64,000 nucleotides of DNA, from NCBI GenBank assembly GCA_004565275.1, contig SDOX01000121.1, positions 277,800-341,799 of the forward strand. Direction: 5' to 3'. The notes below the pieces were generated by a model. That model ran no database searches. It saw only the letters and a program-made list of their open reading frames with translations, and was not told the DNA's origin. Positions 43,943 through 54,317 of this stretch are shown here, piece after piece. The position numbers and the translations under genes were made by a program. The DNA is from Nannochloropsis salina CCMP1776 (Eukaryota > Sar > Eustigmatophyceae > Eustigmatales > Monodopsidaceae). The number at the start of each line of letters is the position of its first letter. Position 1 is the first letter of the stretch.

Positions 43943-45016
43943 TTAATTTAACATGAATATCCGGCTGGCAATGTCCCTGACCATCCATCCAACTCCGTGC
44001 TCGAGCCCGTCGCCCGTCATCGCACTGCAGCCTACGATCGTCCAATGCCGTCCTTTCGCAAACGCCTCGTCCTCCAATCCCAATGTTAGTGCGATCTCGC
44101 CGGGGGAAGGTGCTCCTTGTAAGTCCTGTTTGTTCGCAAATACCAGTAAGGAGGCCCCCGCCAGCTTTTCCTGCTGGAGCAACGCGTGAAGTTCCTGTCT
44201 GCACACTTCTAGCCGTCGCCTGTCTGCGCTATCCACGACCCATATCAAACCGTCCGTCGCTTCAAAGTAGTTCCGCCAGTAGGAACGGATAGTCTGCTGC
44301 CCCCCTACGTCCCACACGTTCAAAAGGTATCCTTGATATTCGAGGGTCTTGATGTTGAAGCCGAGGGTGGGCTCAATGGTGCTTGTCTCCTCGCCGTTGA
44401 ATTTCTTCGAGGAAAAAGTAGACCGGGGAAGAGAATCTTCTATGAACTTAAATGGTCTTGCCCATCTTACACCCCATTGCCTTGTTTCATAATCCACTCA
44501 AAGCTCACCGTATTTAACTTGCTCGAAAGACATGAAATTTTCACCTTTTCTACCTCATCTTTCAACATCCAAAGGATGCCATTCTATCCCATATCGATAT
44601 CCAACAATTGTACCATGCACAAGGTCACTATGTCTTCATACGATCACTATTCAAAGTGGCCCGATGGCCCCAGTTTTCTGACATCATGTATCCATATTGT
44701 TTCATTAATCCTGTTGCGCCGTTTGATATGTATTCACAATTCTTACCTTCAAAATTGTCGTTTTACCGGCATTGTCTAGCCCAAGAATCAGAAGACGCAT
44801 CTCTTTCTCTTTTCGCTTGACTTTCTGCACACGTTATAACGCGATTCAGGCATCCAAAAGCGGGAATGGCGAGAACGGAAAGAAGATTGAAAGAGCCAGG
44901 AAGTACGTAATATGAGAAGCCGCGTTTCCAACAAAAAATAATTGCATTTATATAACGACTGTCGCTGCAATATCCATCAAGCCTCCACGTACCTTGAGTA
45001 TAGAAAGCAAACCCAT
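43943..45016 (-). CDS. ARL2: ADP-ribosylation factor-like GTPase 2
   Basis: A small GTPase that regulates tubulin-folding cofactor D and release of lipidated cargo. Exons in transcript order 44993-45016, 44747-44824 and 43943-44404 join in phase 0 (187 residues; human 184). Exon 1 encodes just MGLLSILK (human MGLLTILK). Exon 2 supplies [20 protein letters not shown] with the P-loop. Exon 3 starts [21 protein letters not shown] and holds [32 protein letters not shown] (G4) and GCSAMTG (G5), ending near the family-typical SRIF. The tiny first exon is easily missed by gene finders. The switch residues favour ARL2 over ARF1 or ARL3. Confidence 0.95.
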
Positions 45017-45715
45017 GGCTAATTGCAAAGACTGAACAGATGGGGTGGAATAGGCAGGTGGATCAGACTCGAGAGTAAAAATATTATCATGATTCAAATG
45101 CATGTGCTTCGCAAGTCTACGTGTCGTCACCATCTTTATACAAGCTTCGTGTCATCGTGTATGGGATGATCGGACGTTCAATAAGGCAATGGTTTGAAAA
45201 CTAAAATTAAGAGTTTTCAGCGGGGGGCTGATGCAGAGCAGCCATGTTTAATCACCGTGTAACAAACAACAAGCTTTTTGAAACTATACATTGCACGATG
45301 ATGCTTAAGAACTTCCACCGCCTTCCTAACGTATTTTTTTGGGTTCGGGACAAGGTGTTGCCTTTTCGTTTAACAAAATGCTCATCATCGAGGCGTGGTA
45401 GGCGAACAAAGTCATGTCGATGACGCAATTGATGTTCGTTGGGGTTGGAACCACACCATTCTTGAAAAATGCGCTTGTTCACTCATTGGAGAAGCACACG
45501 TGTGCGCATGCGGCAAACGCGTACATAAGATACTCGTACAAATGGACACTTCAGTTACGATGGCCCGCCCGTTCACAAAATTTATTGGACTGTGGAGATC
45601 TCAGGCGCGTGTCGAGTTCAGCCGTTAGCTACTTCTATTCCCATTTACTTGAACAAAATGTTGCGCCACACACTGATCAGAGAGCCTCTGTGAGAAATTC
45701 GAGGGGGAGATCTTA
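45017..45715. promoter_or_regulatory. Divergent promoter region, ARL2 / UFD1-UBX gene
   Basis: About 700 bp between divergent starts, AT-rich, with no coding similarity. Confidence 0.4.
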
Positions 45716-47257
45716 ATGGATTTCGACCGCAGCGTCTCCAAGCTCAAAAAAGAGCAGGAAAAACGACGAGCAGAGGCCTTGCGGAAGGCTGAGCGGTGAG
45801 TACCGATACGAGGGTTGGTCTTTAGTCCTTTTTTTGCAACACTCACGGATAAAAGAAGCATAAACTTTGTATGAGGTAGATCAGATGCACTTAAAGCATT
45901 GTTTTGCGATTGATAAGCCTTTACGCATTTTGGAGAGCTCATCCTTTGGGCCTGTCGATACAGGGAGCGCAAGGCTCAAGAGGAGGCCAAGCGTCAGCAT
46001 CAGCTCATCCAGGATGCCGTCGAAAAACGGCGACAGGCACAGCTGGACAGAATAGAACAAGATCGACTGGCTGCAGAAGAAGAAAAGAGACTGACGGCAG
46101 GGATCACGTACTCGTGTGATTTGTGGCCGTATACGGTTTCAGGGGAGGGGGATAAGATCATCCTACCACCAAGCGCGCTGGAAACATTGACTCAACAAGA
46201 TGCCCTGGCGCTGGGACCCATGCTGTTCCAATTGAGTCTCCTACCTGCCGAAGGCAACAAAAGCAAACAACTACCTGCGGGGGCGCGTGTGACGCACGCA
46301 GGCGTCTTGGAATTCTCGGCCGAAGACGGTCGCATCGGCTTGCCTTTAAAAGTCCGAAAGAGCCTCGTGGCGGAGCCGGAGGAGACAAGAGAGGACGGAA
46401 GTCGGGGCATGAAAGAAAGGGTGGAAGGTCCTGGCGGCGAAGAGGGGGATTCGAGAGCGTCCCCGGCGTGGGGCTCGGGATGGAAGGTCCGAGTAAAATA
46501 TGTCCGCCTCGAGAAAGGCACCTACGCCAAGGTCCAGCCCCGTACAGGCAACCTCTGGCACGTCCCAGAGCTCAAAGGCATGCTGGAGATGAATTTACAG
46601 AACCACGCGACGCTGTCAGAGGGAGACGTGCTTCAAGTGTGGTACCGAGGGAGGTGCTTCGATCTGCGGGTGACGGGATTGGAGCCCACTCAAGCGGTGA
46701 CTGTGATTGACACGGATTTGACCGTGGACGTGGAGGTGCCAGAGGAGCAGACGGAGAGGGAAAGGGAGGAGAGTAGGTTGTCAGCGGATGCGGGTGGCGT
46801 GAAGGGGCAAGTTGTAGGCGGCGGAGGACCTCCACCGCACGTGTCCCAATCGTGCGAGAGCCGCGGGCAGGAAGCGGGCATGGAGGAGCCGTCGGTGAAC
46901 AGTGGGGCAAAAGAGGAAGAGAGACGAAAGAGAATGATGGCCACACAATTATCAAAGTTGGCACCCGAACCGGATGAAGGGAACGGCGATTGGATCGCTC
47001 TGGTGGTGCGGAAGCCGGACGGGTCGATGATTTCCCGCAGATTTTTGAGATCTCAACCGTTTCAGGATGTTTTTCGGTTCGTTGAAGCCACCTCAGTCAG
47101 TAGTGATCATGACCCCTTAGATATGACGTATCGTCTGGTCACGCGTTTTCCACGGCGGGTTTTCACAGTGGGGGAGACTGCGGCGCAGAGTGTCGGAGAA
47201 GTTTTGGGCTCAGAGGCGGGGAAAAGGGAAACCCTCATGTATGAAGCGTGTGCTTGA
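45716..47257 (+). CDS. UFD1-UBX fusion protein (predicted p97/Cdc48 cofactor)
   Basis: Exons 45716-45795 and 45964-47257 join within an Arg codon (457 residues). Residues 1-75 are a charged helix (MDFDRSVSKLKKEQEKRRAE onward) like the start of plant UFD1-family proteins such as Arabidopsis At4g15420. About 85-290 is a UFD1 N-domain: GDKIILPPSALETL, HAGVLEFSAEDG, then VKYVRLEKGTYAKVQP and LEMNLQNHATLSEGDVL, the last very close to canonical Ufd1. About 368-457 is a UBX domain: ALVVRKPDGSMISRRFLRSQ and the p97-binding FPRR loop (TRFPRRVF). Both halves suggest recruitment of ubiquitylated clients to the Cdc48/p97 unfoldase. It carries no Npl4-binding or SHP motif that I can identify. Confidence 0.88.
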
Positions 47258-47553
47258 GTGGCGAAAAGCCGACCATGCAACATCAAAAAGCATAAACATA
47301 TGTACATTTTTATAGTATTATACGGGCGAAATGCTCTAAGTTGCGCTCCATCAGGCTGGATAGCATCTTTCTCCTGAACCTCTCACCTGGTCAAAGACGC
47401 CATCACTACCTTTATCCATCTCCCGAAGATCCTTCGTGGCAGAGCACCACTTCCTTTCACATAAGTCACATTGTTGGTAACCAGGCCGTTATATATGCCC
47501 TCGAAGCGAGAAAGAGCTCAGGTGGCAGTCCCCCTTTCTGTTGAGAGAACGTG
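47258..47553. other. Short intergenic region after the UFD1-UBX gene
   Basis: An AT-rich 3' flank with no gene recognised. Confidence 0.4.
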
Positions 47554-48046
47554 TTAGCAAGCCGCTCGCCCACCATACCCGGCGAAACCAAGGCGAAGGG
47601 CCCTCCAAGCATTGTCAAAAATCATGACCACCACGTCCTCATCTTGCGGTGTGACTGTGGCGTGGGATGTAAGGCGATTAAAATCCAATGCTACCTGTGC
47701 CCGAGATAAGATTTTGAAGGCAGGGTCGAAAAACCTTGGAGGATGTCTCTGTTCCTGTCGGCGAGGGTCTCCGAGGCCCATCGCGCCTCGCCTACGCGTC
47801 GCAAAAAACTTACATCTATGCTTCCCTTTTTCGAGGTTTCCAAGCGAGTTTTCGATAAGTATGGAAGCATTTCGATAGTAACTTTCAATAGATTCTTGTC
47901 GTGGATGGGTGCACATCAGGATCAGGGTTTTGGCAACCTGGTCGCTTCCACAGGTTACATCACCGAGTTCCCGCCTCGTCTGGCGGAATGAAAAGCTGAG
48001 GGTAAAGCACCTCCAGACGCACAAAATTGTCGTCGTAGGGGCTCAT
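47554..48046 (-). CDS. Possible short spliced gene of unknown function, divergent from the CLASP-like gene
   Basis: Start and exon structure are uncertain. An ATG at 48044-48046 opens a 28-codon frame (MSPYDDNFVRLEVLYPQ) with a usable GT donor near its end. A second frame runs uninterrupted through 47554-48024 and ends in a protein-like stretch with LSRAQVALDFNRL and VTPQDEDVVVMIFD. A good GTAAGT donor lies between these blocks near 47810. The last stretch faintly recalls the C-terminal helical segments of MCM or MoxR AAA+ proteins (VTPED), but no ATPase motif is present. Sequence on this strand looks more coding than the surrounding spacers, yet I cannot build one confident model. Confidence 0.25.
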
Positions 48047-48159
48047 AGACGGAAAATGGATCCTCCTGTTTGATAAATGTATCTGTCTTTGCATTTTGAG
48101 ACGTAACCCTTCCCTCTCTCTGACGTCCTCCCCTCGAAACGCTCTACTAGGGCTTTCCC

Positions 48160-51100
48160 ATGGACGACAGCCTGGCCACCAAATTGGAGGATGCCTTGGA
48201 CCACTCTGCTGTCGTAGAAGCTCCAAGCTCCCCATCCAGTGGTGCTGTTGCGAAATCCTTGTCCATGGCTTCGCTAGACCGTGTTCTGGACCAGTACCAG
48301 CAACAACAGAGCCCCAAAACCTGTCTAGCCGAGCTCTCCTTCCTAAAATCTACGTTGCAGCATGAGGCCTGGTTTCTGCCGGATGACTGGCAAGAGAGCG
48401 TGCTTGGACAGATTGAGGGGGGTCTGCGGTGCGATAACTCGCAAGTGCGTTTGCAAGCATTGGAATGCCTGGTCGCCCTGACCCCTCAACTCACGTATTA
48501 CGAACTCACGCCGTACGCCACGGAAGTGTCCACCGCAGTTGCTGAAGTGCTGGGCGATTCCCGCCCCTCAGTGCGCAGTCGAGCCCGCGAAGTGCTGGCA
48601 TTGTTCATGGAGAAAGTGGGCGAGGGATCGTCATCTGTCCTGAAAGGTCTTCGACCCGTGGTGGGACATCGCAACCCTCGTTTGCGGCAAGAAATGGCCA
48701 GCTTTTTGGTCGAATATGTGCTCCCCCTGCTTTCCGAATTTAGTAAAGAGGAACGACAGCTGCTACTCGAGATCCTGGTTGCTTTGGTGGCCGATACCAA
48801 CGCTCAAGTGCGCACTCACGCCCGGCAGGGGCTGGAGCAGGTGGTAACGGGGACAAGGGAGGGAGGGAGGGAGGGCGGGGAGCCCGAGGTCTTGGCGGAG
48901 TTGAAGAAGGTGGGTTTGAAAGGACCTCACCTCAAGCAGCTGCAGCAAATGTTTACAGAGGTGGCGGAAGGAAAAGAGGAGGGCGCTGCAGACAACAGCA
49001 GCAGCAGCAGCAGCGACGACGATTTCCTGCCCAGCGTTATGCCGTCGGTGGAACTCCTCCCGCCGTTGGCTTCGTCCATGGCCCCCGTCGACCTGTCACA
49101 AGCACCGGTCTCCCGATCTGTCGGAGCCATTCCTCCCCCCCCTCCCCCAGGGGTCCGGCTCGTGGGGGAGAAGGAGTGCAAGGTCTCGGAGCACGTTGAC
49201 GCGCCCACCGAGGTCGTCTCCGTCGCCGTCCGCTCCGACAAGGAGCTGGCTCAGGAAATGCAGAGCATCGCCGTGGGCCTGGCCGCTTCGGAAGATGACT
49301 GGCAAGTACGCACGGCGGCGTTGCACCGGGTCCAAGGCCTGGCCGTGGGGGGGGGCGGGCGGCTCCCGACCTTCGTGCCCGGGCTCCGCGCCATCCAACA
49401 GCTCTTCACCCAGCAGATCCTCAGCCTCCGCTCCACGCTTTCCAGGGAAGGCTGTTTGACCGTGGCCATTCTCGCGCAGGTCTTGGGGGACGATATGCTG
49501 CCCCTCGCCGATCTCTGGGCCCCGGCTGTGCTCAAGACGACCCAAGTCAACATCTCCGTCATGGCCCTCTCGGCGGATCAATGCCTCCGGTGCCTCGTGT
49601 CTTGCACACGCCAGGGCTTTCCCCGCTTGCTCCCCATTCTGCTCGAGGGAACGACCTCCAAGAACGACACGGAGCGGCTTCGGTGCGTCACGGCCATCAC
49701 GCTGGCTCTCTGGCATTGGGACGCCGTCTCCTTCGACAGGGCGGTGGACGCGGTGGGGGCGATGCTCAAGGCTGCCGTGGCGGATAAGAAGGAACCTGTC
49801 CGTGCGGCTGCCAGGCAATGTTTCTGGGCTTTCCGTCGAAAATTTCCAGGGGAAGCGGACGAGGTTTTGGAAAGCTTGGACCCGAACCGGCAGAAAGCCG
49901 TGCGGAAAGAGCAGCACCTGGCGACGTCCACGACCGTGGCCTCCTTGGTCCCTACCACGCGCTACACCGTCGTCAGCCAGTACTCCTCCAGCGAGCTTGC
50001 GGCTACGCCTGCTGCTCTTGCAGAACAGGACCCCGCAGGTCAAAATGCCCGCCCCGCCGGTCCGGGCCTTTCCCGGGCCGCGGAGACCACCTCCAGCCAT
50101 CCCACGGCCTCCACGACCGTCTTGGAGGCCCATTCCACCACATCTTCGGCGCCGACCCTCGGGGGCACCGTTTTTCATCGAGGGCCGCGCAGACAGAGTC
50201 TGTCGGGAGGTGGGGCGCTTCGAGTCGTTGCTCCGGCCAAGCCCCAGCCCCCCGGGCCCTTGGCGGCGGGGCTTGCAGGCTCCACAGGCATGGGGGCCGG
50301 AGGGGAAAAGACAGCGGCGTTGGGAGGGCCGAAGAGAGGCGGACGCAGTGGCGCGGTTCCTCCGTCAGGCCCGCCCCATCAGCGCGGGAACGGTCCTAAG
50401 CCTCCCAAGGCCCCTTCGCATCCAGCCCCCGGTGGTCCTCCCCCGGTCCCCACCGGCCTGGAAGCTCCGGAGGGTCCAAGATCTTCCTCCCTTTCGGCGT
50501 CGGCACCCTCGGAGGAAGCGACCCGCCCCGCCCCCGGCCGTCGCCTCAGTATCACGGGCCCTTTGCGGGTAGTGCGTCCTACTGGCCCGCAGGCCTCCGT
50601 CCGGACAGAGGGGAAAACCCCAGCCCATATTCCGGCCAACAAGCCCGCGGAGACAGGCACCGGCTCTCTCAAGGCATCCGGGGGGGGGACAGGGCCCAAT
50701 ACCCGGACATGGGAGGAAATCCTTCAAGACGCAGACTCCACCGTCTGGAACCTGCGGGCTCGAGGTCTGGAGGACGCCGCAGCCAAACTCCACCTCCTGA
50801 CCGAATCCAATCTCCCTGCCTCGGATTCTTCCTCCTCGTCTTCCTCCTCCTCCTCCTTCCCCGCCCTGATCCTCGACCCGCCCGAGACGGCCCTCCTCGT
50901 CCGCCTCTTCACCCTGGTCACCCACCGGCTCCAGGATGCTAATCAGCGCGTGGCCCACGCCGCCTTAGAGGTCGCTGCCGAGTTCCTCCTCATCCCCAGC
51001 CCCGCCTTCCTGGCCGAAGCCGTCCCGCCCGCCCTGGACCCCTTCCTCGCCCGCGTCCTCCACAAGACCGGGGACCCCAAGGAGCAAGTTCGGACCTTGA

Positions 51101-52914
51101 CGCACACCATCATCCGGCGGTGCCAAGCCGTGCTCGAGCCCTCCCTCCTGGCTGCGTCCTTAGCGCGGACCTGCCACGACCAACCGGCCGAGCGCGCCAA
51201 AGCCGTTGGCTTGGAGCTGCTGGAGACCCTTGTGCCTGCGGCTGCCTCGTTTTTCGCCCACGGCCCTGCCCTGCGGAGTCTCATGAACAAACTCTCGACC
51301 CTGATACTGGCCCATCCTCGCCCCCTCCCGGCGGTGGAACGAGCGGCGTCCTCCTGTCTTGTTGCTCTCTGGAAAACGCAGCACGGGGCTTTCATGGAGC
51401 ATCTGGGAAATCTGCCCGCCGAGCCTCAAATGGCGGTGCGACGGGTCCTGCAACAGCAGCAGCAGCAACTGCATCCAAACCGACAGCAACCGCGGCAAAT
51501 CCAGCACGGGACGCGGCAGGAGCCCCCTCCCAAGGCGCCACAGACCAAAACGACGCCAGGGGAGGCCACCGGCTGGGACACGGTCCCCGACCTCGCGCAG
51601 GAACACCCTTCTCGTGGACGGGCCGAGCCCGCGCACGCCCCACCCCACCCTGGGCGGCGCTCTCCCTCCTCCACGACGGGAGTCGCCACCACCGGTAGCG
51701 TCAGTAGCAGCCCACACCCTGCCTCGGCGCCCCCGCACCCACCCCGCAGCCGGTTGCCGGACTCAGTGGACGGCGATGATGGCGCGAACGCTGCCAAAGA
51801 AAACGTCGAAACCCAGCCTGAGGGGGGCTACGGCCTGGCACCTTTCGAAAATGCTCCGACATCCACCCCGGGAAGCGAACCAGGCGGGCGGGTAGAAAGC
51901 AGGAAGAAAGCGCATCCTCGGGCACCGGGCGTGGGCCAGGACAGGGCCGGGCACGTCCGGAGCGAAAAGGCGGAGGAGAGCGAAGTCCGTGCAGCCTGGG
52001 CATTGCGAACGCTGGTGGACGAGCTGGCCCCGCCAGGCGGGAAACACCAAGCCTTGGAGGAGCTGATGGCACTCATGGGCGAAGGCGGGCCGGACATGTG
52101 GGATCGGCACTTCCAGGCAACCATGGCGGCCTTCATGACCGGATTGCAGCAGGTACCTGGGGCCGCCGCCCCTCCGCCCACCACCGACAACTGCCCCTTG
52201 CTGCAGGGGGCGGGCGAGCGCGGCCTCGGGAACCTGGATATGGACGTATGGGGTACGGTCGTAAAACCAGCCCAAGGCAGCAAAGCCTTTCCCACGCCCG
52301 TCTACCTTTCCCTGCGTGGCCTCCGCCACCTCCTGCGCGTCGCCCGCTCCGACCCCCCCAAAGCCCGCTCCTTCCTTCCCTACCTGCCCTCCCTCCTTCC
52401 CTCCCTCCTGGCGTGCGCCTCCACGTCCTCCCTCGAACTCTTCCAGCACGCGGAGAAAGTCTTGACCTACCTCTTCCTCCTGCTCCCCGACCCTGACCAC
52501 CTCTACCGTTCCCTTTCCGCCCTTCTCACGCCGGCAACCCGCCACCCCCTTCCCCGCCCGCATCTCCTCCTGGCCCTACGGACGTTGCCCAAGCTCCTCG
52601 CTCGCCTGCCATCCAGGCCAGGCCCCATCTCCTCTACCCTCCCTGCCCTCCTCCCCGTCCTCGTCCACCACCTGAACGACCCCGACATCGTCATGCGCAT
52701 GGCGACCGTCTCCTTCCTAGCGGCCCTGTACCCGGTCCTGGGCGACGACCTCTTCCCTCTCCTCCATCCCCAGCTTCGACCGGCGCAGTTGAAACTCGTG
52801 TCGATATACGTTGACAAAACAGTCACCCAACAGGGGGAAGGCAGGGGGCATGAGGGAGGGAGGGAGGGAGGGAGGGACGCGCGGGAACCATTGGCGGCCG
52901 TGCATGTGCAATAG
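48160..52914 (+). CDS. CLASP: CLASP-like TOG-domain microtubule-associated protein
   Basis: An intronless frame of 1584 residues. TOG/HEAT-like arrays lie at about 30-230 (VRLQALECLVAL, VRSRAREVLALFMEK, VRTHARQGLEQVV) and 365-590 (WQVRTAALHRVQGLAV, then FPRLLPILLEGTTSKNDTERL and VRAAARQCFWAFRRKFP). Two more fall near 860-1100 and 1290-1560. The second is typical of CLASP N-terminal domains, including the end of the array around the Arg/Phe-rich helix. Pro/Gly/Ser-rich disordered linkers separate them, as in CLASPs, which rescue microtubules at plus ends. Single-residue runs (Ser near 280, Gln near 1098) and REGG repeats from (GGGA)n tracts at about 48855-48880 and 52855-52875 are present. It could also be another TOG protein (TOGARAM or XMAP215 kin). 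The family is clear, the member less so. Confidence 0.8.
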   Translation: MDDSLATKLEDALDHSAVVEAPSSPSSGAVAKSLSMASLDRVLDQYQQQQSPKTCLAELSFLKSTLQHEAWFLPDDWQESVLGQIEGGLRCDNSQVRLQALECLVALTPQLTYYELTPYATEVSTAVAEVLGDSRPSVRSRAREVLALFMEKVGEGSSSVLKGLRPVVGHRNPRLRQEMASFLVEYVLPLLSEFSKEERQLLLEILVALVADTNAQVRTHARQGLEQVVTGTREGGREGGEPEVLAELKKVGLKGPHLKQLQQMFTEVAEGKEEGAADNSSSSSSDDDFLPSVMPSVELLPPLASSMAPVDLSQAPVSRSVGAIPPPPPPGVRLVGEKECKVSEHVDAPTEVVSVAVRSDKELAQEMQSIAVGLAASEDDWQVRTAALHRVQGLAVGGGGRLPTFVPGLRAIQQLFTQQILSLRSTLSREGCLTVAILAQVLGDDMLPLADLWAPAVLKTTQVNISVMALSADQCLRCLVSCTRQGFPRLLPILLEGTTSKNDTERLRCVTAITLALWHWDAVSFDRAVDAVGAMLKAAVADKKEPVRAAARQCFWAFRRKFPGEADEVLESLDPNRQKAVRKEQHLATSTTVASLVPTTRYTVVSQYSSSELAATPAALAEQDPAGQNARPAGPGLSRAAETTSSHPTASTTVLEAHSTTSSAPTLGGTVFHRGPRRQSLSGGGALRVVAPAKPQPPGPLAAGLAGSTGMGAGGEKTAALGGPKRGGRSGAVPPSGPPHQRGNGPKPPKAPSHPAPGGPPPVPTGLEAPEGPRSSSLSASAPSEEATRPAPGRRLSITGPLRVVRPTGPQASVRTEGKTPAHIPANKPAETGTGSLKASGGGTGPNTRTWEEILQDADSTVWNLRARGLEDAAAKLHLLTESNLPASDSSSSSSSSSSFPALILDPPETALLVRLFTLVTHRLQDANQRVAHAALEVAAEFLLIPSPAFLAEAVPPALDPFLARVLHKTGDPKEQVRTLTHTIIRRCQAVLEPSLLAASLARTCHDQPAERAKAVGLELLETLVPAAASFFAHGPALRSLMNKLSTLILAHPRPLPAVERAASSCLVALWKTQHGAFMEHLGNLPAEPQMAVRRVLQQQQQQLHPNRQQPRQIQHGTRQEPPPKAPQTKTTPGEATGWDTVPDLAQEHPSRGRAEPAHAPPHPGRRSPSSTTGVATTGSVSSSPHPASAPPHPPRSRLPDSVDGDDGANAAKENVETQPEGGYGLAPFENAPTSTPGSEPGGRVESRKKAHPRAPGVGQDRAGHVRSEKAEESEVRAAWALRTLVDELAPPGGKHQALEELMALMGEGGPDMWDRHFQATMAAFMTGLQQVPGAAAPPPTTDNCPLLQGAGERGLGNLDMDVWGTVVKPAQGSKAFPTPVYLSLRGLRHLLRVARSDPPKARSFLPYLPSLLPSLLACASTSSLELFQHAEKVLTYLFLLLPDPDHLYRSLSALLTPATRHPLPRPHLLLALRTLPKLLARLPSRPGPISSTLPALLPVLVHHLNDPDIVMRMATVSFLAALYPVLGDDLFPLLHPQLRPAQLKLVSIYVDKTVTQQGEGRGHEGGREGGRDAREPLAAVHVQ

Positions 52915-53567
52915 GATGAGGCAAGGAGCACGACCGACACGAGTAATAGGACATGTTTCTGCAGTGAGTGAGAACAGAGCCCTGATAGTTTGTGCAGTAA
53001 GGTAAAGGGAGGAGCGATAAAGGACCAAGACGGACATGTGTTTATTGGTGTGGCGAGAGCAGTTCGCGAGATAATGCTTCCAAGTAATATATTGACAAAG
53101 AAGAATGCAACAGCCAAGACTGAGAGCACGGTCGTGCAGACAATGGACATGATTTCATGATTGTCAATCGGTGAGCCACGCCTCTCACACGTGAGTGTCT
53201 TCGAGGTAGACAAGCACCAGGCGGAATGGCCGCAACAGTTGGCCTCGGGCCTCCGTTATACAAGACATCGGCACCACTTTCAACGCTTCAACCCAGATAA
53301 TCCCGCGCCAATGCAAGGTGAACGCCAGTTTCCCTTCCAACATCCAGCTACCTAGGCGTCTCGCCTCGGCGGCGGCTTCTCTCGTCCAGTCCATCTCATG
53401 TTTCCACCAACCATACACATACGTCACGCAAGAACATCGACGACAATTCCCATCCATCCACGCACCCTTTCTCGTATCACGCGAGCCGCACCCTCCCCCT
53501 CAGACCCTCCTGAGTCGCCACTATATTATCACCTCCCATCAATTTCTCCCCGGGCGCGTCACTCGAC
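52915..53567. other. 0.65-kb convergent intergenic region
   Basis: 3' flanks of the CLASP-like gene and NDUFS4. No feature was recognised. Confidence 0.45.
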
Positions 53568-54317
53568 CTATTTCTTCTTCGCTCCCTCCCGTGGCGGGCC
53601 GTGCTGCTCGCATTCTCCGTCACCGTGATACTTGAGCGGTTGAAACCAATTCGAAGCCGTGTAGCCAGGGTTTGTGAACTGCTTTGTTTTGGTGCCCTCT
53701 CGCTTCAATTTGTTCTCCACATCCTCCGCCAAAAAATTGAAGGCGTACTTCTTGGTCCCCAAGACTTGTTCCCGAGAAATTGGAGGCTCAATTGAGACCG
53801 CCCAGCCTTGACGCTTAGCGAAACGAGCCGCTTCCTCTGCCGTGTCGAAAGCCAGCTGTTGATTGCTCAGGGGATCAGCAGTCGACGTCCAACCCATCAA
53901 GGGGTTAGACCAACGTTCCTGGGAACCCCAAGAGATGTACCAAGGGTAGCTCTTGTTTGCTGCTGATTGCATGGCCGTTTGTGCCTTTTGACGGATGGTA
54001 ACTTTGCGAGCCCGCTGGTTTGCGGGTTGCTCGTTCAAGACAGCCATCTCTTCTTCCTTCTGCGGCAGGTAAGTAGGCAAATCAGGCACGTCCGCGACGA
54101 GGAAAGGCTGAACTTTCTTCATAGTCCCCGCGCGAATCTCCTCCACGTGGCTTTCGGAAGCGCTGACCATTTTCTCTAGTTCCTCTGGTGATGGGGGAGG
54201 AGGGGGCTTTTGCGGAGGGGCAGAGAGGCATCTGTACCAAAGGTGATGGGTTGCTGGTGCTGTGACCTGAAGTCGAGAGGTACCCAGCCGACCGCATGCC
54301 CTCAGGGCGCTCTGCAT
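53568..54317 (-). CDS. NDUFS4: NADH:ubiquinone oxidoreductase subunit S4 (18 kDa), mitochondrial complex I
   Basis: An accessory subunit on the N-module side of complex I, needed for assembly and stability. A single exon of 249 residues. The N-terminus (MQSALRACGRLGTSRL) is Arg-rich and free of acidic residues, fitting a mitochondrial presequence. The conserved domain at about 115-235 reads QERWSNPLMGWTSTADPLSNQQLAF, then AARFAKRQGWAVSIEPP and KKYAFNFL. It parallels human ERWENPLMGWASTGDPLSN, with the central Tyr-Asn-Phe block. The C-terminal WFQPLKYHGDGECEQHGPP recurs in plant and algal NDUFS4 proteins and is absent from animals. Confidence 0.95.
   Translation of the reverse strand: MQSALRACGRLGTSRLQVTAPATHHLWYRCLSAPPQKPPPPPSPEELEKMVSASESHVEEIRAGTMKKVQPFLVADVPDLPTYLPQKEEEMAVLNEQPANQRARKVTIRQKAQTAMQSAANKSYPWYISWGSQERWSNPLMGWTSTADPLSNQQLAFDTAEEAARFAKRQGWAVSIEPPISREQVLGTKKYAFNFLAEDVENKLKREGTKTKQFTNPGYTASNWFQPLKYHGDGECEQHGPPREGAKKK

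Noticed and set aside
47680-47900. MCM or MoxR-type AAA+ ATPase in the unassigned gene
   Set aside because: Only a weak resemblance of one helical segment. No Walker A, Walker B or arginine finger exists nearby.
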